From Lingula anatina (Eukaryota > Brachiopoda > Lingulata > Lingulida > Lingulidae), in assembly GCF_001039355.2 (NCBI RefSeq), contig NW_019775612.1:2885-66884 (forward strand): 64,000 nucleotides of DNA. Reading direction: 5' to 3'. The position numbers and the translations under genes are program-made. Below are positions 36,236 through 48,795 of the stretch, in pieces. The notes under the pieces were generated by a model. That model was not told the DNA's origin and ran no database searches. It worked only from the letters and a program-made list of their open reading frames with translations. Each line of letters begins with the position of its first letter. The stretch's first letter is position 1.

Positions 36236-38420
36236 AGACGGTCATCTGGTACACCTATACGGCTCGCGAGGGTTATGGAGTACTTGCCATATAGATGAGG
36301 TGTTTTTCTAATTTAAAATTTTCGTTTCAAACGTTATGTTAACCCATGGCAATGTATTATTCTACCTGTACAAAGTGATGCCAAAGACGAAATGCTTTTA
36401 TTCACACCTGCCGTCACTACTGGTATATTGAGTTTCTGTAGCTCCGGTGTACCATGAAAATCTGACTCCCCTAAAACGTGACTCCCCAGTCAGATTTTCA
36501 TAATGAAAATGTGACTCCCCCTATGAAATTTTGACTCCCCCCAAAAAAAACATCCATAAATCTCATTTAATTTGAGTAAATGACTATGATCTTGTAGTAT
36601 GAATAATGGAGGACACATTGGCACTTTTTGTTAGTTTGCAGGTGAAAATTTCATGAAATAATAATAATAAAAAAATAATAAAGATTTGTATTTTACCACC
36701 CAAGGACTCCCCTATGAAAAAGCTATTTTCTTTTACATTTGATGACCAGTTCAACATCTTTCCTTTTAGAATACTTTATGAAGTTTGTATTGGAAGTACT
36801 TGAAAGTTTGATGGTAAAAAATTGGATGAAGAAAAACATGAAAAATGAGAAAAAATTAAAGATTTATATTCTAACATGACTCCCCTATGAAAAAGCTATT
36901 GATTTAATATTTGATGATCATTCTGACATCTTTTCTTTTAGGATACGTTATATTGGAAATATTTAAAAATGCGCATGGTAAAATACCGGGTGAAAGTAAA
37001 TTAAAAAAAAAATGAAAATCTTCATTTCATATGCATGGGATTTGGACTCCTATGGACTCCCAATAGAGAAAGGCCCCGTTTTATATTTGCTGTTGTTTTT
37101 CCCATTTTTTCCAGAAGCTGAATGAAAAATGGGGATTGGTGATTTTAAACGGATAATAAATTTGCATTCTTGTACCCGTAGGATTTTAACTCCCCTAGTC
37201 TTTCAAATATTTCCAATATAATCTTCATAAAGTAAAAGTTAAGGAAAGGTGTTGAAATGATCATCAAATATTTAATAGGTAGCTTTTTCATAGAGGAGTT
37301 ATTGGGTGATAAAATGCACATTTTTAATTTTCTTATTTTTCATGTCTTTTTTTAGTTTTTTTCACCCAATATTTTACCATCAAACTTTCAAATATTTCCA
37401 ACATAATCTTCATAAAGTAAAAGGAAATGAAAGATTTTGAAATGATCATCAAATATTAAATAGATAGCTTTTTCACCGGGGAGTCACTGGGTGATAAAAT
37501 GCACATTTTTAATTTTCTTCTTTTTCATGTTTTTTTTTTTGTTTTTGTTTTTTTTAACCCATGCAATAGTTTACCATCAAACTTTCAAATATTTCCAATA
37601 TAATCTTCATAAAGTAAATTTAAAGAAAATATGTAGAAATGATCATCCAATATCAAATAAATAGCTTTTTCATAAGGGAGACAGTGGGCGGTAAAGTGCA
37701 CATTTTTAATTTTCTTATTTTTCATGAAAATTTTCACCTGCAAACTAAAAAAAAAGTGCCAATGTATCCTCCATTTTACATACTACAAGATCACAGTCAT
37801 ATACTCAAATAAAATAAGATTTGTGAAGTTTTGTGGAGGGGAGTAAAATTTTCATGGGGAAAGTCAGATTTGCATGTTACACCGGTGCCGTGATGTATGC
37901 GTCTGTTACTGCACGTGGCCTTCTAGAGAATGACCTAGCTATGTCTTAGATAATACACTGTCACCCGAGCGAAACATGCCATGACATCTCGAGCGTCAGC
38001 GAGAGCTGTTCACGGCATATATTGTAAGAGGGTCACAGTGTATGATTTGATATAAACACCGAGAAAAAAACATCATCATCATCATCCTGAAACTCACCTA
38101 CGATACAATGTACATGCATATCACTCTCTAGAGATGTTGTATGGAACAAACTTGTCCAATCCACGTGCGCTGGACACCTCCCGTCAAATTCTTACGTAAT
38201 TTCTGACCAATTTGGTCAATTTTCGCTAAATACTTGTTGTGAAAGGACAACTCACTTGAACAGTATTCAATCAACCGTCAACACTGACCACATGTGACTT
38301 GGCTGAGCCACACCTAGCTGGGACTGCTGCGGAACAAAGGTCCCAAGGTAAAACCTCTACTTTTCAGTGACATTTCTGATGAACAAGGAGTGTCGGACTG
38401 GAATAGAGTCAAATTAATTA
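36236..38420. repeat. conserved 5' flank block of copy 3, split by insertions (block 3 of 3)
   Basis: 36236-36443 and 37886-38420 together equal blocks 1 and 2. They are split by the 1.44-kb element 36444-37885. A second insertion of about 260 bp (about 37991-38255) splits CCATGACATC from CAGTATTCAATCAACC, which are almost adjacent in the other two blocks. Confidence 0.75.
36444..37885. mobile_element. 1.44-kb palindromic non-autonomous DNA transposon
   Basis: The ends are inverted repeats: CCGGTGTACCATGAAAATCT on the left and, reversed, CCGGTGTAACATGCAAATCT on the right, continuing as GACTCCCC / GACTTTCCCC. The inversion runs far inside: GGACACATTGGCAC at 36612 faces GTGCCAATGTATCC at 37756. 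The interior has about 180-bp tandem units (TTTCAAATATTTCCAA at 37201, 37386, 37585) and their reversed copies on the left. No transposase frame. The empty site is seen in the flank blocks of copies 1 and 2. CCGGTG at both junctions may be part of the terminal repeat or of the target. Confidence 0.8.
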
Positions 38421-38514
38421 TTTTCAAATACAAAAGAGAAATACTTTTATTACTTAGTTACATTTCTGAAGAAATGTCGGTTTCTGATTGTTTTTAACAA
38501 GTTCACAGGAGTTA

Positions 38515-39257
38515 TCCCAGCAGGCATAGTTGCGTTGGATCAACGTTGAAAACAGGTTGATACGTTGAATTGCCGTTGATCTACCTAAATTCAAAGTTAA
38601 ATCAACGTTGATCCCGCCACGTCGAAACACCGTCATAATGTGACGTTGACTCAACGTTGTATTTTGGTCAATGACACAACCTTGCAGTTATGGATTGTTA
38701 TTTAAAATATTAATTATTGAAAACGTGATACTTTGTTTATCAATACTGTAACTAAATTTATCAATATAATAACAAAAGGGGTTTAAAGTAAAAGTGACAG
38801 GTGTTTAGTGCCTTTAGTTAACTAGTGAATTTTCTTATCTTGTTATTCAGAAATACATTCCAATAAACTGAAATACTTGCAAGGTCAGCTAACACTAGGA
38901 TGAATAAGTTGCTGTAATTGTGATGGAGTTAACAGTTCTTGGTAACCTGTTATAGATAGACAGGTTGAGGTGACTGTGACTTCGTTATATATATTAATCT
39001 AAACCTTGGCAATTTTAACTTAAAAGCCATACATTTATACCCTACATATATTTAGCCATCAAACATGTCCTACTGCTACACACATCCAGGCTTATTTCCC
39101 GCTGGGTGGGGTTGATATAACATTGTTTTCTGACGTTGATACAACGTTGTTATCTGAGGTTGACACAACTTTCAAATCCAGCGTTTATCCAATGTCTACT
39201 CAACGTTATTGTTCAACGTTGTTTCAACGTTAAACGACATAATTTTACCCGCTGGGT
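38515..39257. mobile_element. CCCAGC-ended element rich in CAACGTTGA, long form
   Basis: The left end GTTATCCCAGCAGG and the right end reversed GTTATACCCAGCGGG form terminal inverted repeats. Both ends are filled with variants of ATCAACGTTGA / TTCAACGTTG. The middle (about 38690-39090) is AT-rich with no frame. A 100-bp relative lies at 50997-51096. Confidence 0.75.
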
Positions 39258-40046
39258 ATAACTCTTCTTTTAATGTTTATTTTTATGGCGAGACGTTTTG
39301 GAATATAGTCAAAGTTTGACGGATGTATATTACAAGTGCACAGGTGTTATAATTTTAATTTACGTTTTGGTGATTTTCTGACGACGAGGCAGTTTTGGAA
39401 TATAAGGCACATGTGCTTATTTCATGTTCAAACGGAGAATAGATTTGATTTTTACCGATATTTCTGAGAAAGGTGGAGGAAGCACATCTCACAAACAAAA
39501 GGTAAATAACACAACCTAGGTTAAAAAGTTATAAATTTACAAATATTTTGTACGCACGTGAGGATTAAATGTAAAATAATTCCCCTTTGCAAACCAAACC
39601 CTTTCATCTGAGTTCAAAGTACAGCTGTATGAAAGGAATTAGTGTAAAAATGATAAAAAGTTTATTCTAACTTTTAAAAGTGTGAGAGGTTTTAAATGTA
39701 TCTAGGAATAAATAACGCAATATTCGCTTGAGGCCAATAAGATTGCACGTATGACTCTGCCTTCGACTTTCAGCATTTTAGAAGTCTTATTTAACCGAGT
39801 TATAGTCGAAAAGGTCTACACTATATCGAGGTAATATCCGAAACTGGGTTTTCTGTTGCTGACTAAAAATGTATATTGTGCTTTCATGATACTGTATATT
39901 TTAAGTCAATCTGTGCTTCTACCGATAGAAATGCCTTGTCGAAATAGAAAAGACGTTGATCTGTTCTTCGATTCACACACACTGCAGTACATCATCCAGC
40001 CATGACGTAAGGATAATTCAAATTACTCTGTACTTATCTTGCTATT

Positions 40047-40049
<3 letters not shown>

Positions 40050-40084
<35 letters not shown>
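40050..40084. repeat. (CA)n microsatellite
   Basis: Perfect run of about 17 CA units in the 3' flank of the left GH3-family gene. Confidence 0.9.
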
Positions 40085-40086
<2 letters not shown>

Positions 40087-40596
40087 ATGAAAACGTACTC
40101 GTACTTAAGTCCCATTTATTTGCACTACATAAAGTTAGATTAAAATGTAACATACATTCACTTCACATAATTGTATTCAATAGTGTCAAAGTTGAATGAT
40201 TCAAAGCAGAACATTTATCATTAGTGCATTTGCATTTTCCAGTGGATTAATCCAGAAACTGCCGTAAATGCCTTGCGCAGAACAAAATGATTATCATGCA
40301 TCAGTTTTCAATATTAAGGCTTGCTGTATTCGTGCCTTAAACCATATATTCTGATTCATAATGACTCGAAAATGTATAGTATTTGAATACGTTCAGAGAT
40401 GTGTCTGACCATTAAGCTGTAAGTTTACTTTTAAATTTTAATTTTAAGTTTAAATCTGTCATGTTACATAGACGTTCAAAACCGTGGTTATTACATATAC
40501 ATCGAGACGAAAGCTGCAGTAACATGGATTAAGCACTTAACGTCATAATGCTCGCGGTCAATACAGAAAATTAAACCAGTGGCTGCATCCCACCCA

Positions 40597-43500
40597 TCAC
40601 GACAGGCGAGAGTCCCACAGAACGCGCAGACGATCAGGTGCCCTCAGCACGCGCGGTGTCTTGTACTGGAATCGACTTGCACGAGGGTTGCTCTCCACTG
40701 CGGCGTCCCTCAAGGCATTAAATGCCCCGGTCTTCACTTGGATAACTTTCATGGGAAGAATATTTCCATTATCTCTCAACATATTGTAAACTTCGTGTTC
40801 TTCATACAAAACGTCTTCAAACTAAAATATATAAAGATAAACCTATAGTGGTTTTGATTCTAATTAAATGCAGTGACTGGCAACACAGTACGGCGTACTC
40901 CCTTAAGAATTTTTTTTTAATTTTAAGACTTTTTTCAGAAAATGTACCGAAACATCGTACGTCTGAAAACGTGTCATACATGTAGTTCCCACTAGTACTA
41001 GTACTGCCACTTGAAAAAAAGTATGCAAACAAAGAATTAATGCAAAATCACTTGCCATCTGCTTCTGTTGTGAAGTCATTCTCGTTTGTTCCTTGTTCGA
41101 GTTTTCTGACAACTCCATAAACAATACATAGTGTCTTCCATTTTGTAGAGGCTCTGAAAAAAATGTATTATAGCACTACATGTATGTGTAATGGAAGGCA
41201 ACATGAGAGCAATTCTTCAATCTATATTCATGATTCAAGTAAACCAGAAGATGAAAAATCGGCTATGGATTAATTTACCAGCGATAGCTTCAAAGTTGAC
41301 GTTCTCCGTCGCAGTATATTCAGCTATGTCAACATCGATGCGGTTGGCTGCTCCTCGGAGTGCGTGGACAAAGGCGCCCTCGGTCATCTTTTCCCAGAAA
41401 AGATTTAACATCTGTCCCAGTCTGAAATAAAACATAATAACGACATTAAAATGGACTTAACTAACATGTCCAATACTTTCAATAGATTAATGAATCTATC
41501 CCGACATTTATAGTAAGTCAATTGGTTTTTTTTAAAGTAACTGACATCTCAAAAGGACGACGCCTCTACCAGTAACAGTCTGGCCTTGCCAGTTGACTTA
41601 CAATTGGCTACTACTAAAAGCTGGCCAAGGTTTAAATGCCTTATAAATATGAAAGTATTTACTTAAACAGTTCAGTGAATTAAAATAAAAAGGTTCAATA
41701 CAACTGTTGATGCATGGTGACAACATTTTATAAAACCACAACCATCATTTAAATTGTACAGATGATAATTTATGTTCTATAGTTCCATGAAATACAAACT
41801 GTTTTTTGTGGATATAAGCTGGACAATAGGAGTTACCTATATTGGAACTCGTATACTGGAACCTGGTTGTGAAAATCCACTATCTTCACCACGTCACCTT
41901 GTCTGTAACGCATGACAACCGCAGTTGTTACAACCAGTTCATAACACTGTCCTATTTGTACCTGATTAAAAAACATATTACACAATACATTTAAGACAAT
42001 TAAATCAGTTAAAACAGTTAAAGAATCAAGAGTGTATTAAGAAGAGAGTATCAATTATATAAATATAAACAGAAAAGAAAATGAAGTCAAATCTATTATT
42101 ATAATCCATTTAACTGGAATAAATAAAGTTAGGGTCGTTTGTCAGTGAAAACCCTCTTATTACGGGGGATAACTGCCTTTTAACGCCCCTATTCCCACCA
42201 AAAAGAATTGTTAGAGGTTCACTGCGTGCGTCTGAAAATCCCCCACAGCCATATGCATGTAAGTACTGTAAAACGTTCCCATTTCAGACTCCAAAAGACA
42301 ATGAAAACCTCTAAATAGAAGTTTATCTGTAGCCTGCCTTGTCTCTTTTTCATCTTTTCAACTTGGCCGGCTTAAATGTCTGTCACGCCTACCAAATCAG
42401 CTAGGGGGTAAAGATAATTACCCCCTAACAGTTTTGCTAGGCGTGACATACATTTAAGCCAGTCAAGTTGACAGCAATTTAGTGAGACTCCCTAGTGAGA
42501 TAAATCGATCCAAATATCTGTGGGAATGGTCCCTAAATTATCATGTTTAAAATGGAATCAAACATCATCCAAGTGCAAGGATGGGTCAAGCATACCGGTA
42601 TTTATGAGTAGGAAAACATTCATTTTGGCGGGAAAATCCCATGGAGTTGCCCATAAACCAGTGAAAAGAATAAAGAAAAACCTAAGGCCAGACTAGTGCG
42701 CAACTGCCTCATTAGAGCTACAGTTAATTGTGCTCACCTCCTCAATAGGTACCACACGGGGAGATGGTTTATCTGTTTCCTCCAGGGGGATAAAGTCGAA
42801 GTGATTTAAGGAAGCCGTCATAATGAAACGCGTTTGGCCGTTGTCGGCGGGATCACAAAACCCGAATAACCCCTCCGTAGCTGCATGAGCGGGATTGCAA
42901 AACGGAACGTCTTTCATATAATGTTTCTTCAATCCTTCGGCCTCAAGGAGAAGAGAACCCGAACACAACATTAGAGCTGCGTTACATTCCGGCCATAAAC
43001 GGCGCACAATGCCGTCAAAGCCCTGCTTTATAATTCTTCGAACTTCAACAGCTCTTTGGGGATCCGCCCTCATATCGGTCTGCAACTTTTCCCTGATGTC
43101 CTCGGGTATGTCCAAGTCAGTATTTAGGGTACCGTGTTCTATATCGTCACATAGTTGTGGCCATTGGTGTTCCAAAGTTTGACAAAACCGGGTAGCAACA
43201 GACGGGAAAGAGAAGTTAAAAGCCCCAATACCAGGATCTTTTAGTGCGAAGAGTACATGTAAATAATGGGACTCGTTTTCGGTAGTGACGTCATACACGA
43301 CACGTGGTGAAACCAAATAACTTGGAAAGAATCCATACAGCCCAGCTATTGGTCCAGTTTTTACGCCACTGTCCGTAAAATCTGTCTTGACTCCTATTCT
43401 GACCTCGTGAAAACGTTTCAGGTGATCCCATAGCCCAGCTCTTTTGAAGCTAACGGTAGAAAAAAGAAGACTTTTAAACATCTTTGATGGTTTGGCAAAC

Positions 43501-44130
43501 ATCTCTTTTGAATATACGAACGCTTTGTTTTTACCAGTGGTCCCTGAAGTAAAAGCGATGTAAAACGGGTCAAATGGAGTGATTTGGTTTTTTTCTCCCG
43601 CTACAGTTTTGTCGATGTAAGGTTTAAGGTCGGCATAGGACAAAACTGGGTGCAGTTTCAAAAAATCTTCCCTCGTCCGCATCTGAGAATAATTGTGTTT
43701 TTTGCCAAACTCCGTATTTTCCNGGTGGTCCCTGAAGTAAAGGCGATGTAAAACGGGTCAAATGGAGTGATTTGGTTTTTTTCTCCCGCTACAGTTTTGT
43801 CGATGTAAGGTTTAAGGTCGGCATAGGACAAAACTGGGTGCAGTTTCAAAAAATCTTCCCTCGTCCGCATCTGAGAATAATTGTGTTTCTTGCCAAACTC
43901 CGTATTTTCCAGCGTGCGAATGTAAAACATTAACGCATCTTCTTGCATCTTGCTGATGTTCTTGCTTGCTGTCTCAAAATTCCTAAGAGAAAAATACGCA
44001 AAAACTCGGGATATTTGTGTAAGAGTGTACTGAAGTAACACCGTCCTCCACGTGTGGCTTTTAGCGGGTCGTTTCCTATATATGTCATAGGTGACAAGGC
44101 CTCCGGCACCCGTCAGGAATACCACTAGCC
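40597..44130 (-). CDS. GH3-family acyl-adenylate/amido-synthetase-like protein, left copy
   Basis: Five exons on the minus strand: 42738-44130, 41837-41961, 41279-41421, 41056-41153 and 40597-40821 (stop TGA). A further 5' exon with the start is missing, since the first exon begins after an acceptor (TTTGTTAG) with two bases of a split codon. An N-terminal hydrophobic stretch (LVVFLTGAGGLVTYDIY) suggests a membrane anchor. FTSGTTGKNKAF is the nucleotide-binding motif and CNPAHAATEGLFGF the second GH3 motif. The family (plant GH3; animal GHDC) adenylates carboxylates and in plants joins them to amino acids; the animal substrate is unknown. The last intron has a GC donor (ATG/GCAAGT). In this assembly the first exon contains an extra about 187 bp around a single N at 43723, repeating residues from SQMRTREDF to the SGTT motif. 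I judge this an assembly duplication, so the gene itself is probably intact. Confidence 0.85.
42360..42535. mobile_element. MITE-like foldback element in GH3 intron
   Basis: AACTTGGCCGGCTTAAATGT at the left is mirrored by ACATTTAAGCCAGTCAAGTT at 42450-42469, with an inner palindrome GGGGTAAAGATAATTACCCC. It shares its core and outer motif with 25493-25700. It is absent from the matching intron of the right GH3 copy, so it entered after the duplication or was lost there. Confidence 0.65.
43538..43910. other. probable haplotype-stitch duplication at a single N
   Basis: 43538-43722 and 43724-43910 are near-identical direct copies of the same exon segment, differing at a few positions (AGTAAAAGCG/AGTAAAGGCG; TTTTTTGCC/TTTCTTGCC), joined by one N. 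The right GH3 copy has this segment once. Two alleles were probably joined end to end. Confidence 0.85.
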
Positions 44131-47100
44131 CTAACAAAGAACAAAAAGGAAAATTAAAAAGTAGATTAATTCATATAGTGATAACAGTGAAATTTAAAGA
44201 TCAAACTTAAAAGATCAGAATTTGCTTAAAGGGATAATAACTCGTATGAGATCTATATTTCACTATAAAATCATTGTGGACAACTCATAGAAATATAATA
44301 TATTCTGTTTAACCACAAAAACGGCAGTTATAGCTTTTATTCTGATATCTGAGCTTGTCTTTAGACCACGTGGCCTCCATTGATGGCTATACTCTGTTAT
44401 AATCTCTTAAGAGATTATAACAAAAAAAAAAAAAAAAAACTTTTTAGAAAAAAAACCAGGGACTAAAGTTATTGAATGTAAAAATGGATTCATTAACCAT
44501 TGGTTAGTATGGGAAAATTGTTGTTTACTCCAGGAAAATTCATTTTTTGGCCAAGACGAAGAGTTATTATCCCTTTAAGTAATATGGACAGTGATCAGTT
44601 TAAATACAGGTAAGAAATCTGAACTTTCACCTACAGCATCAGGTGATTAGATCGAAATACACACTTATGATAGAGACAGGCGTCGGCATTTTTTTTATGT
44701 CTTGATCTGTTTCCTTTGTGATGTTTCGTCTTGGAAAGAGTGGCGCCCTTTGATGGATGTGTCGGTGTTCAGTGGGATGAAAAAAGTCATGTATAGACAT
44801 GGCTCGGGCGCATACATATGGATCGCCGTTTGTACAGAAATGATGAAAGTATCATTTTGACAAGTTTTTTTTTTTTTTTGTGAGATGCTAACATCGCTTT
44901 GAGATCGTCACTTTCATCATTTTGACAGAAAATTATTTTCTACAAAGACGTTTTATCATTTTGCGATGTCAAGTTTATCGTTTTCAGATACCGACATGCT
45001 TTGAGAGAGATGAGGCAAAACCAGGGGTCGTCTCATAACAAACGGTGGGAAAAGGAACTAACGCATCCAGGTCTGGTTCCCTGTTCACCGTCTACAAAAA
45101 GTGTTGTTCGTGCCTGGCAACAAGACGGTAGATATGGATCAAATCCTGGAGGAAGCTAGTTTGGGACGCCTGAAGGCCAAATTCAGAGACGAAAAGGTAA
45201 TCATAAAGTTTCAATAAAACAATAAACACATTTAGGCCTACAGATTTACAAACTGAGCTCAATTTTATTTGAGTAGGACTAAATTGAAAAAGGTAAAGAA
45301 AAAAAAGCAGGAAGGATGCCACTTACTTAGCTAGCAATAGCAGGTACATGTACGCTAGGGCTAGTAGGATACTTGTTTTTTTCTTCACCTATTAATTATG
45401 TAGGCCTACTCGGCCTACTTTTTTAGTGTTACTTTAATAAGTCTATAGGAACTAGGGCCTAGCCCCCCACTACAAAAATGACAATTTCGTAATGACATTA
45501 TATATAATGACTTACCGGGTACTTTTTAAAATAGGGCTAGATGCTCACTCTATTATTGATTAGGATAGAAAGAGTCGGCGTATTATCACTCTGATATGCA
45601 ACGTTTACGGGACACATACATCATGTATATAGTACAACTATTCAAATATAAGTTCAAAACCAAGGCACATGTGCTCTGCAAACGATACGCCCTCTTTGCA
45701 TAGCGCCATGGGTGTGCAGTAGGCCTACAGTGTTGGTTTGATATGGACCCTGTTCATTAATAAAATGTCGTCAGACGCTTGATTAAGCAACTTAAGGGTC
45801 AGGAAACGGGACATCGTTTGACCCTGCATACGTTTTTGTATTTCCCCACCTAACCACCTCTTTTACATGCTTGTGTGAGTTTAAAACCCATATCCGACAT
45901 ACGTGTCGTAAAGCTACTCTCTATCAAAGGCCAGGTAAATGCAAATTTTATTTCTCTGCAAATGTATAGGCCTAAATAATTTTCTGCACAATTTAAATAA
46001 TGAAAGCTTTAAATAAAAATATTTAATTGACAAGAGGAATATATGTAAATACTCGGTAACACTCAACGTGTGGGCTTGGAAGAGGGTAACGTAAAGCAGT
46101 GTGGGCACGTTATATACTAGGACATGTACAAGGTTCTTGTAGTTGACCTACCCCTGAAAACAGCCTGCCAGGCGCTTGTGTCCCTCCAGTTTTGGTACAA
46201 GTTGATGACTTGGTACAAAATTACCGCTGTAAAAACCTGGCTCACCACCAGGAACTTGGTGCCTATAGAGAGCATCCTTGCTGTTTGTAACGCCTGTCTA
46301 GTTGATAAACCGCCTCAGTTCTTCGCCGAAAGATAATAAGAATATTCAAGTCAACTTGAGTCCCTGTTCGATGTCTTGCCTGCAACACAGGTTGAGTATA
46401 GTGAGTAAATTCACATGTACACGAAGTTTGCTAAATGGCGTTGCTTTATTTGTAGGCTTACGTCAGTCTTAATCTAGTGGGTGTATTTTTAACTGCACGT
46501 ATGACTCAGTATGACCTGGATATGTAAACACAGTTAAGTCACCGGAGCTACGATATAAAATCAATATACACACAGGTAGTGACGCCAGGTATAAACTAGT
46601 GGATGACAGCGGGATTAAGCTCAAAAGTAGGTCCCAGGTCATATTCAAGGTCACATAAGGATTCCTAATACATGGCTTCCTTATCAAGTTCAGCAGTGAC
46701 TTTATGAGAGTAGCCTACATCTGCAAGTTTTGGAGATATAAGGACTAGTAAATTGCCAAACCGATTTCAGGGTAAAATCTGTTAAACTGGTTGCATTAAG
46801 CGAGAGTCCCCCGGAGTTGGATAGGTAGGCTAATAGTCGGTTTTACGGGTCCCTATTTAATTGTTAATAACTCAACCAATTTTGGCCCGATGTTCATAAA
46901 TTTGGTATCGTTAGATCTAAGTAGACTAAATTATAGTTACAATTGCTAAATTTCGTTGCTTTACCCTGTAGGCCTATACCTAGGAATATACCTGTATGTG
47001 ACCCCGTCGATATGCTGATCACTGAAGCCTGGCCATTTAAACAAGCTTCAACGAAAATGGAGGGGAGCCTCACAGATTTTGGCCGCAGGGGCCTACATGC

Positions 47101-48795
47101 TGACGGTAACCTTACCCTTGGTAAGGCCACATAACGCTTCGCCTCAATTTTGGGCCTTACAAGCTCACGGCACCCTTATTATAGCTGGTGAAGTCTCAAA
47201 ACAGTAGGCCTATGTTAAGTACCGGTACGTCAATCTTGAGGCATACGTAATACCTCTGAAAATCCACGTACTGACAATCTCTGTGGGTCCTCCGCGGCAG
47301 CCTGTAGTGGGTAAATCCAATTCAAAGTGCTTTCATGTCTTTTCAGGCACTAGGACAATAGTCTTGGTCTTTTTATTCCTGCTAACTAGGCCTATATGCA
47401 CTGTACAACAGCACCCATATTGTCGAACTCTTGTGGAGAGGGAGGCCCGTTTCCAAAGTAAACATATAAAGGCGACACATTGGTGAAAAATGGTGTTAGA
47501 TCCATGTAGCCTACCGCCAATTAATGGATGTTTGAAAAGCATTTGGCCCTGCATTTTTACTTCTGCCGAATTCTGATAACCTTTGCGTAAAGACCCGCAT
47601 GAATTTATATTTTTAAAATTTTATAATAATTGTCTTTATTGCCAATTAAAGAAAAACACATTTTTCCACGAATTGTCTTTTTTATTTATTATATATTTTT
47701 TTGCTTAACTAATAATTTAAATTGTATATATTTTAAATCTTAACCATGGCTATTGGAAATATTAATAGCATTTCAGTAAAATTCTATTCAGTGTATTATT
47801 TCCATGCAGTTGGACCACACCCACACCCAAATGTTATGAATGACATTAATTTCGCCCGTTATAATAAAAATAAATAAATATATAAATAATAAAAAAATCA
47901 TCGTCTGTGCCCATTCAAGAAATAAATAAATAAATAATGACAATAAAATTTATTTATAGTCTTAATTCCATATAAAATGTTCAGTAGACTTTACATGGGT
48001 AAAATGATCATAACAAGATGAACACAGTTAATAAAGTTAATAAATTAAAAGGTAGTTAAAATATTAAGATATTAAGATATTGAAATAAATAGTACAATGT
48101 AAAAGATAACAGCCAGTCAAATCAATTATAAAACTTTTTGAATATATAAGTTTTTAATTCTTTTTTAAAATTGTCATCAGACTCTATCTTTTTTTATGTA
48201 AATCTGGACATTTTCCCATTCATTTGTTCCATAGACTAAGGGTTGTTGCACATCTCGGGAGCTGGGTATTACAGATTGTAAATTATCCACCAATATAATT
48301 ATCATGAAACTGAAAGTTTTCAGAAAAGGTTTATAATTCCAAATAAATATAAACAAAATAAATATATACCTAAATAAAATAAAAATGGAAGAAATAAATA
48401 GGTTAATAAATCAATAAATGAATAAACAAATAAATACACCCTGGATATTTAGCGCTTCCCCCTATGAGGCCAAGTTATCTCCTGTCCAAATACCGTTGAG
48501 AACAAAGTATAAACATGTCTTTTAGTTTATAATTTCTAAGTTCTACCGCCTCAAATAATAATAATAATAAAAAAAAAAACATCAGCCTTCTTTACTAGAT
48601 TGTACCGATCACAATTTCCGTTCCTGGTTATCATTGTCATTATTGAAAATTAAGTTGCCCCCGTCTCCCATTTGATATTTCCGAAGCAAAGGAATTTTCC
48701 ATACACCCCCCCCCCCCCCCCTTTAGAACAAAACCCTGGGTCTAACAGTAACTGTTTTCCTTGGAGAATACAAAGAACACGCGGTAAGAAGGGGG
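44131..48795. other. intergenic: duplication outer repeats, A/T-rich DNA
   Basis: 44131-46560 belongs to the left arm. 46124-46340 carries an open frame (TWLTTRNLVPI, PPQFFAER) that is partly kept at 55267-55494 and weakly at 61.7/62.6 kb, so it is a repeated unit and not a clear gene. 47580-48480 is very AT-rich with A-rich short repeats, then the 3' flank of glycosyltransferase-like copy 4. The missing first exon of the left GH3 gene should be here but was not recognised. Confidence 0.5.

Larger units (their letters stand above)
40500..46560. repeat. left arm of large inverted duplication
   Basis: Reverse complement of about 55080-60090. It includes a whole GH3-family gene, its 3' flank, and outer repeats at 45590-45810 (TTGGTTTGATATGGACCCTG) and 46120-46550. 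Introns and intergenic parts are diverged by indels while exons are close, so the duplication is not very recent or is under selection in exons. Confidence 0.8.

Noticed and set aside
46124-46336. 70-codon frame with TWLTTRNLVPI, partly conserved at 55267-55494
   Set aside because: Similarity is explained by the inverted duplication. The third copy at 61.7/62.6 kb is frame-broken, and there is no domain or transposon protein signature.
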